Source: Halieaceae bacterium UBA6060
GTDB lineage: Bacteria > Pseudomonadota > Gammaproteobacteria > Pseudomonadales > Halieaceae
Length of the DNA stretch: 18,857 bases
Reading direction: 5' to 3'
Assembly: GCA_002428935.1 (NCBI GenBank)
Contig: DIYG01000192.1
Span: 1-18,857, forward strand
Shown: in pieces, positions 12,960 to 18,857 of the stretch
Layout: each line of letters opens with the position of its first letter
Position numbering within the stretch: the stretch's first letter is position 1
The notes under the pieces: generated by a model
Databases searched by the model: none
The model's input: only the letters and a program-made list of their open reading frames with translations
Told to the model about the DNA's origin: nothing
Made by a program: the position numbers and the translations under genes

Positions 12960-13823
12960 ATGCCGCTTCACAGCATGACCGCCTTCGCCCGAGAAAGCGC
13001 CACCGGCCCCATAGCCCTGGCCCTGGAACTGCGCAGCGTCAATCACCGCTACCTCGATTGCCATTTCAAACTTCCCGATCATCTTCGCAGCCTGGAACCG
13101 CGCTTTCGGGAAGCTCTGGGAAAACGCTTTAAGCGCGGCAAGATCGACTGTCAGCTTCGGGTGCTCAGCGAGCAAAGGACGTCGCAGCTGGTAATTGATC
13201 CGGCGCGCCTCGACGCGGTTCTTGCGGGTCTCGCTACGGTAACGGAGTCCGCACCGGATCTGGCGCAACCCGATGCCCTGGCGGTGTTGGGCTTTCCCGG
13301 TGTATGCGACGGCGCCGCCGATGATGAAGACACCGTGATCAATCACGCCATAACGCTGTTTGACGCGGCGGTCATCAACCTCGCCGAAGGCCGGGCTCGA
13401 GAGGGCGCCCAACTCGCGGAGCTCCTCCACCAACGCCTGAGTGCTCTTGCGGAAGAGGTGAGTCGCGTTCGCCAGGCCCTGCCAGCCCTGCGGGAGCGGC
13501 AAGAAGAGCGACTCCGGCGGCGTCTCGAGGAACTCGAACAACCCATCGATGAAGGGCGCATGGAGCAGGAGCTGGTGTTGCATCTGCAAAAATCCGACGT
13601 GGACGAAGAGCTCGACCGCCTCGAAGCCCACGTAGAGGAAATCACTCGCGTCCTGCGTAAAGGTGGCCCCTGCGGTAGGCGCCTGGACTTTCTCATGCAG
13701 GAGCTGAATCGTGAGGCAAATACCTTGTCCTCCAAGGCTACCGCGAGCAGCACCACGCAAAGCGCCGTTGAACTCAAAGTCCTGATCGAGCAAATGCGCG
13801 AGCAGGTCCAAAACATCGAATAA
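12960..13823 (+). CDS. yicC: YicC family endoribonuclease
   Basis: YicC proteins are endoribonucleases; in E. coli YicC is linked to small-RNA turnover. The 287-residue product (same length as E. coli) begins MPLHSMTAFARE and contains ELRSVNHRYLDCHFKLP and SLEPRFREAL. A central glutamate- and arginine-rich helical region (about 140-230) follows. It ends with the conserved C-terminal DUF1732 block, RRLDFLMQELNREANTLSSK and then a final VELKVLIEQMREQVQNIE. AGGA lies about nine bases before the ATG. gmk starts 20 bases after the stop, the usual yicC-gmk pairing, so the two are probably one transcript. Confidence 0.95.
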   Translation: MPLHSMTAFARESATGPIALALELRSVNHRYLDCHFKLPDHLRSLEPRFREALGKRFKRGKIDCQLRVLSEQRTSQLVIDPARLDAVLAGLATVTESAPDLAQPDALAVLGFPGVCDGAADDEDTVINHAITLFDAAVINLAEGRAREGAQLAELLHQRLSALAEEVSRVRQALPALRERQEERLRRRLEELEQPIDEGRMEQELVLHLQKSDVDEELDRLEAHVEEITRVLRKGGPCGRRLDFLMQELNREANTLSSKATASSTTQSAVELKVLIEQMREQVQNIE

Positions 13824-13843
13824 GCAGGAGCACAGCCACGACC

Positions 13844-14464
13844 ATGGATGTCGAAGCCGGTACTCTCTTTACGGTCTCCGCCCCTTCCGGCGCCGGAAAG
13901 ACGAGTCTCGTAAAGGCGCTCATCGACGCGGAGCCCAGTCTCCGTGTCTCCGTCTCCCATACCACCCGGCCCATCCGACCGGGGGAAACCGATGGCGTGA
14001 ACTATCACTTCTGCGATCGCAACGATTTCCAGGCGATGCTGGGGCGGAGCGAGTTTCTCGAACACGCCGAGGTCTTTGGCAATCTGTACGGCACCTCCCA
14101 ACGGTTTGTCACGGAGCAACTGAACGCCGACCGAGATGTCATCCTGGAGATCGACTGGCAGGGCGCGGCACAGGTCAAGGGGCTGTTACCCGCCACCTGC
14201 GCGATTTTCATCCTTCCACCGACTCGCGAAGCCCTGCATGAACGCTTGAGTAACCGAGGACAAGACGATACGCAGACCATCGACCGGCGCATGGCGGAAG
14301 CGCGCTCGGAGATGTCCCACTACGTGGAGGCAGACTATCTGGTGATCAACGACGACTTCGATGTGGCCCTTGGCGAACTGCGCGCTATCGTCCAGAGCGA
14401 GCGGCTGAAAACCGCGAAACAGGTGCGCCGCCATGGGAACCAACTCCAGGGGCTGCTGGCCTGA
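13844..14464 (+). CDS. gmk: guanylate kinase Gmk
   Basis: Gmk converts GMP and ATP to GDP and ADP, feeding GTP and, with SpoT, (p)ppGpp metabolism. The product has 206 residues (207 in E. coli). The P-loop is SAPSGAGKTSL (about 12-22). GMP-binding residues lie in SHTTRPIRPGETDGVNYHF, followed by FLEHAEVFGNLYGT and the ILEIDWQGA Walker B-like segment. It follows yicC closely. AGGAG at 13826-13830 is 13 bases from the ATG, longer than ideal, and no other in-frame start is closer. rpoZ begins 90 bases downstream with its own promoter-like sequence. Confidence 0.97.
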   Translation: MDVEAGTLFTVSAPSGAGKTSLVKALIDAEPSLRVSVSHTTRPIRPGETDGVNYHFCDRNDFQAMLGRSEFLEHAEVFGNLYGTSQRFVTEQLNADRDVILEIDWQGAAQVKGLLPATCAIFILPPTREALHERLSNRGQDDTQTIDRRMAEARSEMSHYVEADYLVINDDFDVALGELRAIVQSERLKTAKQVRRHGNQLQGLLA

Positions 14465-14480
14465 GGTCCGGAGCATCTTC

Positions 14481-14497
14481 TTCAAGGACGCCTTGAA
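14481..14497. repeat. perfect dyad overlapping the rpoZ -35 region
   Basis: TTCAAGG and CCTTGAA (7 bp each) flank ACG. The right half overlaps the proposed -35 box (14493-14498) of rpoZ. It could be an operator, or a weak hairpin after gmk; with no T run it is not a normal terminator. Confidence 0.5.
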
Positions 14498-14523
14498 TAC
14501 CCAGCGCCTAGATCAGGTATAAT
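14493..14523 (+). promoter_or_regulatory. promoter candidate of rpoZ
   Basis: A perfect TATAAT (14518-14523) has TTGAAT (14493-14498, four of six) at a 19-base spacing, longer than optimal. The rpoZ ATG is 31 bases beyond. The weak geometry and the overlapping dyad suggest the promoter may depend on a regulator. Confidence 0.55.
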
Positions 14524-14554
14524 GGCCGGCTTTCTCTTGCTTTAAGGAATTCCC

Positions 14555-14854
14555 ATGGCACGCGTAACCGTTGAAGATTGCCTAGAATCCGTCGACAACC
14601 GCTTCGAACTGGTCATGGTGGCCAGCAAGCGCGCGCGACAAATCGCCACCGGAGGCAAAGAGCCCCTGGTACAAGAAGAGTCCGATAAGCCCACCGTTAT
14701 CGCCCTCCGCGAAATCGCTGATGGCCTGGTGACTCCCGATATGCTCAGTCGCGAAGACGAAATTGAAGCGGAAGAAGAGCTGGCGGAAGTTATGGGTGCC
14801 GGCATGAACTCGGGTGTCAACGTAGCACTGGGCGGTGGCGGCGAAGGCTTCTAA
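14555..14854 (+). CDS. rpoZ: RNA polymerase omega subunit RpoZ
   Basis: Omega helps assemble RNA polymerase through beta' and contributes to one ppGpp binding site. The product has 99 residues (91 in E. coli). It begins MARVTVEDCLESVDNRFELV and continues SKRARQIATGGKEPLV, with KPTVIALREIADGLV, all diagnostic. The acidic C-terminus ends in a glycine-rich GGGGEGF. AAGGA lies six bases before the ATG. It is encoded between gmk and spoT, as in most gammaproteobacteria, so omega and the (p)ppGpp enzyme are neighbours. Here a possible terminator separates it from spoT. Confidence 0.97.
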   Translation: MARVTVEDCLESVDNRFELVMVASKRARQIATGGKEPLVQEESDKPTVIALREIADGLVTPDMLSREDEIEAEEELAEVMGAGMNSGVNVALGGGGEGF

Positions 14855-14890
14855 AGCCGCTCTACCTGCGGCCGGATCTGGGGTAAAGGC

Positions 14891-14911
14891 AGCGGCCCAA
14901 CGCCGTTTTTT
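14891..14911 (+). terminator. possible rho-independent terminator after rpoZ
   Basis: AGCGGC (14891-14896) and GCCGTT (14902-14907) can pair over six positions, one a G-T wobble, with a 5-base loop, and six T run to 14911. The stem is short, so efficiency is uncertain. It lies 37 bases after the rpoZ stop. Confidence 0.5.
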
Positions 14912-14972
14912 AGCCACCGCAGCGGTCGCACCTACTACAAGGCCTTCCAAAACGTTTGCTTCTGTATCTGGC

Positions 14973-14995
14973 GTTAGGACGACTCCGGTCCTAGC
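14973..14995. repeat. hairpin in the rpoZ-spoT gap
   Basis: TAGGAC (14975-14980) and GTCCTA (14988-14993) form a 6-bp stem with a 7-base loop, extendable to 8 bp (14973-14995) with one T-G wobble. The 252-base gap also holds a possible terminator and an inverted repeat whose right arm touches the spoT ribosome binding site. I see no coding potential there. Confidence 0.35.
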
Positions 14996-15025
14996 CATCG
15001 CGCCAGGCTGGGCTCCAGGCACCAC

Positions 15026-15099
15026 ACCTAACCGTCGACATAAGCACCCGCGTAACCGCGGCGGCGGTCTGTGCTGAGCATGGTTCCCTAAGGTTAGGT
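15026..15099 (+). repeat. inverted repeat whose right arm covers the spoT ribosome binding site
   Basis: ACCTAACC (15026-15033) is perfectly complementary to GGTTAGGT (15092-15099), with 58 bases between. The right arm includes the AGG of the spoT Shine-Dalgarno region (15096-15098, eight bases from the GTG). Pairing would hide that site. An 8-bp match over this distance could arise by chance. Confidence 0.35.
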
Positions 15100-15106
15100 A
15101 AGGCCC

Positions 15107-17224
15107 GTGCAAACCATCGACTCCCTCGACGCGACGCTGCGCTCCTACCTGGATGAGCCGCAGACGGTGGCCGTCCGCCGGGCCTACTACTACGCCGAAC
15201 AGGCCCACCACGGTCAGCAACGCCGCAGCGGTGAACCCTATGTGACCCACCCCCTGGCCGTTGCCGGGATTCTTGCCGACATGCACATGGACCACCAGAG
15301 TCTCATGGCGGCCATGCTGCATGACGTTATCGAAGACACGGGCATCGACAAAACGGCCATCGCGGAGCAATTTGGCGACCCTGTGGCGGAGCTTGTTGAT
15401 GGCGTGTCCAAACTCACGCAGATCGAATTCGACACCCTCGAAGAAAAACAGGCCGAGAACTTCCAAAAAATGGCTCTGGCCATGGCCCGGGATATTCGCG
15501 TAATCCTGGTCAAGCTCGCCGATCGCCTACACAACATGCGCACCCTCGGGGTCTTACCCACCACCAAGGCGCGCCGCATCGCCCGAGAAACCCTGGAAAT
15601 CTATGCCCCCATCGCCATGCGTTTGGGCATGAATTCCGTGCGTATGGAATTCGAGGACCTGGGCTTTACCGCGCTCTATCCCATGCGCGCCCGACGCATC
15701 GAGGCGGCCCGGGGGGCAGCGCGAGGACATCGCCGGGAACTCGTCGACAAGATTCGCAGCCAGATTGAAAACGCCCTCCTTCAGGACGGCCACGAGGCCA
15801 CCGTAGTCGGTCGAGAGAAACACCTGTACAGCATCTACAAGAAGATGCGGTCAAAGAAAAAGTCCTTCTCGGAAATCATGGATATCTACGCCTTCCGCAT
15901 CGTCGTTGATTCCGTAGACCGCTGCTACCGGGTTCTGGGCTGCATCCATTCTCTGTACAAACCCGTGCCCGGTGAATTCAAGGATTACATCGCCATTCCC
16001 AAGGCAAACGGCTATCAGTCCCTGCACACGGTAACCATGGGTATGCATGGCGTGCCCATCGAGATCCAGATTCGCACCCGGGAAATGGAAGACATGGCCA
16101 ACAACGGCATCGCCGCGCACTGGCTGTACAAAACCGACTCGGACACGGTGAACGGCTCCCACGCCCGGGCCCGACAGTGGGTTCAGGGCTTGCTGGAAAT
16201 GCAGCAGCGGGCAGGGGACAGCCTGGAGTTCATCGAGAACGTAAAAATCGATCTGTTCCCCGACGAGATCTATGTGTTTACCCCCAAAGGCCGAATCATG
16301 GAGTTGCCCCGGGGCGCCACGGCTGTGGATTTTGCCTACGGCGTGCACACGGAACTGGGAAATAGCTGTGTGGCCTGCCGCATCAACCGACGCCTGGCCC
16401 CGCTCTCGGAGCCTCTCCAGAGTGGGCAAACCGTAGAGGTGATCACCGCCGCGGGCGCCAGCCCCAACCCCTCCTGGTTCAACTATGCGGTTACCGCCAA
16501 GGCGCGCAGCAACATTCGCCACTATCTGATGCACCAGACCCGAGAGGACGCCATTGCCCTGGGGCGGCGCCTTCTGGACAAGTCTCTGGCGGCCTTCGAA
16601 CTGGCCATCAGCGAGCTGTCCACAACGCGTCTGGCGAGCTATCTCGAAAGCGCCGGGCTCGCCTCTCTGGACGAACTCCTGGCGGAACTTGCCCAGGGTA
16701 AACGCTTACCGGGCGTTGTCGCTTCCCAGCTTGCCGGCGAAGTGGACATGGAAGGACCCGCTCCCCAGCCCGGCAGCGACACACCGCTGGCAATTCGCGG
16801 TACGGAAGGCTTCATGGTGTCCTACGCCCGCTGCTGCCGCCCCTTGCCCGGCGATCCCATCGCGGGGTATTTGAGTTCCGAGAAAGGGGTCGTCGTCCAT
16901 CGAGAGAACTGCCGGAACCTGGCGGACCTGCGCGACAAACCGGAACAGTGGATTCCCCTGCGCTGGGATGATGACATCGAAGGTGAGTTTCTCGCCGAAC
17001 TGCGCATCGAGGTGGAAAACCGCCGGGGTACCATTGCCACCATAGCCACCCGTATCAACAGTATGGGCGTGAACATCGACAAGATCAGTTCCACGGATAA
17101 GGATTATCAGTACACCTACGTGGACCTGGACCTGCATGTGGAAAACCGCGTCCACCTCGCAGGCATCATGCGTCGGCTCCGCGGTATCGACAGCGTGCGA
17201 CGGGTGAGCCGCGTACGCCATTAA
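15107..17224 (+). CDS. spoT: bifunctional (p)ppGpp synthetase/hydrolase SpoT (RSH family)
   Basis: SpoT makes and degrades the alarmone (p)ppGpp. The product has 705 residues (702 in E. coli) with the full RSH order. The HD hydrolase has H48 and HDVIED (72-77), with LADRLHNMRTL after. The synthetase has IMDIYAFRIVV and PKANGYQSLHT. A TGS domain (about 387-447) starts IYVFTPKGRI. A conserved-Cys region (SYARCCRPLPGDPIAGY, about 572-588) and a C-terminal ACT domain (about 632-703) follow. The hydrolase motif is intact. In the synthetase the family motif RxKD reads EFKD (290-293), which may alter activity or divalent-ion use. The start is GTG, and the N-terminus aligns with E. coli SpoT. ridA follows after 76 bases. 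Confidence 0.97.
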   Translation: MQTIDSLDATLRSYLDEPQTVAVRRAYYYAEQAHHGQQRRSGEPYVTHPLAVAGILADMHMDHQSLMAAMLHDVIEDTGIDKTAIAEQFGDPVAELVDGVSKLTQIEFDTLEEKQAENFQKMALAMARDIRVILVKLADRLHNMRTLGVLPTTKARRIARETLEIYAPIAMRLGMNSVRMEFEDLGFTALYPMRARRIEAARGAARGHRRELVDKIRSQIENALLQDGHEATVVGREKHLYSIYKKMRSKKKSFSEIMDIYAFRIVVDSVDRCYRVLGCIHSLYKPVPGEFKDYIAIPKANGYQSLHTVTMGMHGVPIEIQIRTREMEDMANNGIAAHWLYKTDSDTVNGSHARARQWVQGLLEMQQRAGDSLEFIENVKIDLFPDEIYVFTPKGRIMELPRGATAVDFAYGVHTELGNSCVACRINRRLAPLSEPLQSGQTVEVITAAGASPNPSWFNYAVTAKARSNIRHYLMHQTREDAIALGRRLLDKSLAAFELAISELSTTRLASYLESAGLASLDELLAELAQGKRLPGVVASQLAGEVDMEGPAPQPGSDTPLAIRGTEGFMVSYARCCRPLPGDPIAGYLSSEKGVVVHRENCRNLADLRDKPEQWIPLRWDDDIEGEFLAELRIEVENRRGTIATIATRINSMGVNIDKISSTDKDYQYTYVDLDLHVENRVHLAGIMRRLRGIDSVRRVSRVRH

Positions 17225-17300
17225 ACCTCGCTGCAGTCCAGGAGGCATTTCCCCCAACGGACTGGAGCCCAACGCTAGAGAGCATCTTTAGGAGAATCCC

Positions 17301-17684
17301 GTGAGCAATCGCGCCATTATCGCTACGGAAGAAGCACCCGCCGCTATCGGCCCTTACTCCCAGGCCGTGAAAGTCGGCAATACCGTTTGGCTGTCGGGGC
17401 AAATCCCCCTGGACCCGGCCACCATGACGGTGGTCGACGGAGACATCACCGCTCAGGCCACCCAGGTGTTTCGCAACTTGTCTGCCGTCGCGACAGCCGC
17501 CGGGGGCGGTCTCAACGACGCCGTAAAGATCAATATCTCCCTGACCGACATGAACGACTTCGGTGCTGTAAACGCGGTAATGGAAGCATTTTGCAGCGAG
17601 CCCTATCCGGCTCGTGCCTGCGTGCAGGTCGCCGCGCTGCCCAAGGGTGTGTCAGTGGAGATCGAGGCCATCCTCGCGCTCTGA
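17301..17684 (+). CDS. ridA: RidA family 2-iminobutanoate/2-iminopropanoate deaminase
   Basis: RidA hydrolyses reactive enamine/imine intermediates made by PLP-dependent dehydratases. The 127-residue product (128 in E. coli) begins IIATEEAPAAIGPYSQAV and has GQIPLDPAT and FCSEPYPARACVQVAALPKG. The catalytic R105 and E120 sit at the same numbers as in E. coli. It starts at GTG, preceded by AGGAG with a 6-base spacer. It follows spoT, as in Pseudomonas. The last 33 bases overlap the 3' end of the minus-strand epimerase-like gene. A 6-bp inverted repeat (17234-17239 / 17259-17264) lies upstream of it. Confidence 0.97.
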   Translation: MSNRAIIATEEAPAAIGPYSQAVKVGNTVWLSGQIPLDPATMTVVDGDITAQATQVFRNLSAVATAAGGGLNDAVKINISLTDMNDFGAVNAVMEAFCSEPYPARACVQVAALPKGVSVEIEAILAL

Positions 17685-18527
17685 GTGGGCCGTCCAGTCT
17701 CCTAAGACCTCACGGTAACCGCTGCGATAGTCTGGGTATTTCAAGGTGAAGCCGGTGTCATGGAGCCGCTCGTTGCGAATCCGTTTGTGGCCGCGCCGGG
17801 GTGTATCGGCTGCCTCGGGCACGCTATAGGGCAAGCGTAGCTCCTCGCAAAGCCACCGTTCTATTTCCTGAACACTGACGCAAGCGTCATCCACTAGGTT
17901 GATCACGCGCTCCGTGAGCGGATGCTCCAGAGCGTAGGTAATGAACTCTGCCACATCCTCTCGATGAATTCGGTTGCCGTACCGCAGGGGCTCCCGGGGA
18001 TTCAGACGCCCCGCTGCCACGGCTCGCAACAGGGGCCCGGGACCGTGTCCGTAGAGCCCTCCTGCGCGCAGGACCGTGGCTCTGGGCAAAGCATCGAGGA
18101 AACACTGCTCCGCGTCGATAATGGCGCGAGCATAGGGGTCTTCCATCGCCAGGGGGCTGTCTTCATCCACCCAGGCGCCTTCCGCCTCGGCATAAACCCG
18201 GGTACTGGAAATAAAAAAAGCCTGCTCGGGCACATGGGAGCCCAGACCGGCAACAATCCCTTCCATCGCCCGGGAGAAACCAGCTTCATACCCGGCCACG
18301 CTGCGCTCGGCGGGGCTCAGAGCAACCATGAGCGCGTCCGGTGCCAGGGACGAAAGGACTTGCAGGCTCTCGGGCTCACCCAGGTCAACGGCCACTCCAC
18401 GCACCCCCGCGGGCACCTTCGCCGCATTGCGACGCAGGCCAATCGATCGCCAGGGCCCGCGCAAACGCCGGCTCACCCGGGTACCGAGATCACCAAAACC
18501 GACAATGGCGATGCTTTTATGCTGCAC
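17652..18527 (-). CDS. NAD(P)-dependent epimerase/dehydratase-like protein
   Basis: The exact substrate is unknown. The 291-residue protein has a Rossmann N-terminus, AIVGFGDLGTR, with the G10-x-G12-x-x-G15 dinucleotide loop, then FISSTRVYAE and LRAGGLYGHGPGPL typical of extended short-chain dehydrogenases. A YxxxK catalytic pair is not evident: the expected region reads YARAIIDAE, so catalysis may be altered or lost. The family includes YeeZ-like proteins. It starts at GTG with GAGGG about seven bases upstream. The gene converges on ridA, and its TGA lies 33 bases inside that gene. It diverges from recG with 42 bases between the starts. Confidence 0.85.
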   Translation of the reverse strand: MQHKSIAIVGFGDLGTRVSRRLRGPWRSIGLRRNAAKVPAGVRGVAVDLGEPESLQVLSSLAPDALMVALSPAERSVAGYEAGFSRAMEGIVAGLGSHVPEQAFFISSTRVYAEAEGAWVDEDSPLAMEDPYARAIIDAEQCFLDALPRATVLRAGGLYGHGPGPLLRAVAAGRLNPREPLRYGNRIHREDVAEFITYALEHPLTERVINLVDDACVSVQEIERWLCEELRLPYSVPEAADTPRRGHKRIRNERLHDTGFTLKYPDYRSGYREVLGDWTAHSEREDGLDLH

Positions 18528-18569
18528 GCTGGTACCCTCTGCTGCGAACGATTTAGGGGTTAACTATCT

Positions 18570-18857
18570 GTGGCGGGGATTGTCACACAAAGTCTGGAAA
18601 CCTTGCGCGGCGTCGGCCCAAAGCTTGCCGAGCGGCTGCGTAGCTATGGCATCGATACGGTAGAAGACCTGTTGTTCCATTTGCCCCTGCGCTACCAGGA
18701 TCGAACTCGCGTTACCCCCCTTGGAGGACTTCAGGACGGAGCAGAAGTTGTCATTGAGGGCGAAATCGCTCTGATCAACGTTACCGGCGGCGGGCGCCGC
18801 CGCTCCCTCCTGGTCAAGCTGCAGGATGGAACAGGGTTTGCGACTCTGCGTTTTTTT
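18570..18857 (+). CDS. recG: ATP-dependent DNA helicase RecG (5' end only, runs off the window)
   Basis: RecG remodels stalled forks and Holliday junctions. The first 96 codons are present. The product begins MAGIVTQSLETLRGVGP and continues LAERLRSYGIDTVEDLLFH, then LPLRYQDRT, and ends at LRFF, matching the start of the RecG wedge domain. The helix-hairpin-helix-like LRGVGPKLAERL and the LLFHLPLRYxDRT stretch are diagnostic. It starts at GTG, the first start after an in-frame TAA at 18561, with AGGGG about nine bases upstream. The catalytic helicase motifs lie beyond the window. Confidence 0.93.
   Translation, partial: MAGIVTQSLETLRGVGPKLAERLRSYGIDTVEDLLFHLPLRYQDRTRVTPLGGLQDGAEVVIEGEIALINVTGGGRRRSLLVKLQDGTGFATLRFF

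Noticed and set aside
12939..13811. Minus-strand open frame of 290 codons opposite yicC
   Set aside because: It is antisense to a complete YicC gene and shows no domain or start signal.
14835..15077. Possible 80-codon gene in the rpoZ-spoT gap
   Set aside because: It starts inside rpoZ in another frame, has no Shine-Dalgarno sequence, crosses the possible terminator and is Ala/Thr/Arg-rich low-complexity sequence.
18570..18857. T run at the very end of the window as a terminator
   Set aside because: The seven T encode the Phe-Phe of the RecG motif LRFF and are not preceded by a hairpin.
1..18857. Mobile element, phage, CRISPR, toxin-antitoxin or biosynthetic cluster
   Set aside because: Every region of size is occupied by core genes in conserved order; no transposase, integrase, repeat array or matching short gene pairs were seen.

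Overview
The window looks like core chromosome of a marine-type gammaproteobacterium. The content is housekeeping genes in an order close to that of Pseudomonas: coaBC-algC-argB, then pyrE divergent from crc, then rph-yicC-gmk-rpoZ-spoT-ridA-recG. The GC-rich sequence, the Crc homologue, the long membrane-anchored AlgC and the 301-residue ArgB suggest a Pseudomonas relative such as the Cellvibrionales/Halieaceae. That placement is inferred from recalled gene order and protein features, not from a search. I see no tRNA, rRNA, insertion sequence, phage gene or CRISPR array, and no gene-free stretch longer than about 250 bases.

Layout. Positions 1-1199 (+) hold the tail of an unidentified gene, then rsmD (16S rRNA methylation) and coaD (CoA synthesis). 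Positions 1335-4061 (-) hold, in transcription order, radC, then rpmB-rpmG (ribosomal proteins L28 and L33) with a clear promoter and a strong terminator, then mutM (oxidised-base repair) and a small exported protein of unknown function. Positions 4186-9768 (+) hold coaBC, a membrane-anchored phosphomannomutase/phosphoglucomutase (algC), argB and slmA. Positions 9885-11271 (-) hold pyrE followed by a secreted coiled-coil protein with a DUF4124-like start. A Crc-like degenerate exonuclease III homologue (+) diverges from pyrE. rph (-) converges on crc and diverges from yicC. From 12960 the + strand carries yicC-gmk, rpoZ, spoT and ridA. A minus-strand NAD(P)-binding epimerase-like gene overlaps the end of ridA, and recG starts divergently from it and runs off the window.

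The genes serve translation and the ribosome (rsmD, rpmB, rpmG, rph), CoA synthesis (coaD, coaBC), arginine and pyrimidine synthesis (argB, pyrE), guanine nucleotides and the stringent response (gmk, rpoZ, spoT), DNA repair (mutM, recG), division control (slmA), envelope sugars (algC) and carbon-use control (crc). No new multi-gene system is evident. The points most worth a second look are the SpoT synthetase motif EFKD where bifunctional enzymes have RxKD, the loss of nuclease catalytic residues in the Crc homologue, the N-terminal membrane/periplasmic half of AlgC with an in-frame internal GTG that would give the short enzyme, and several dyads placed at promoters or ribosome binding sites. 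Seven of the 22 genes with a visible start use TTG or GTG.
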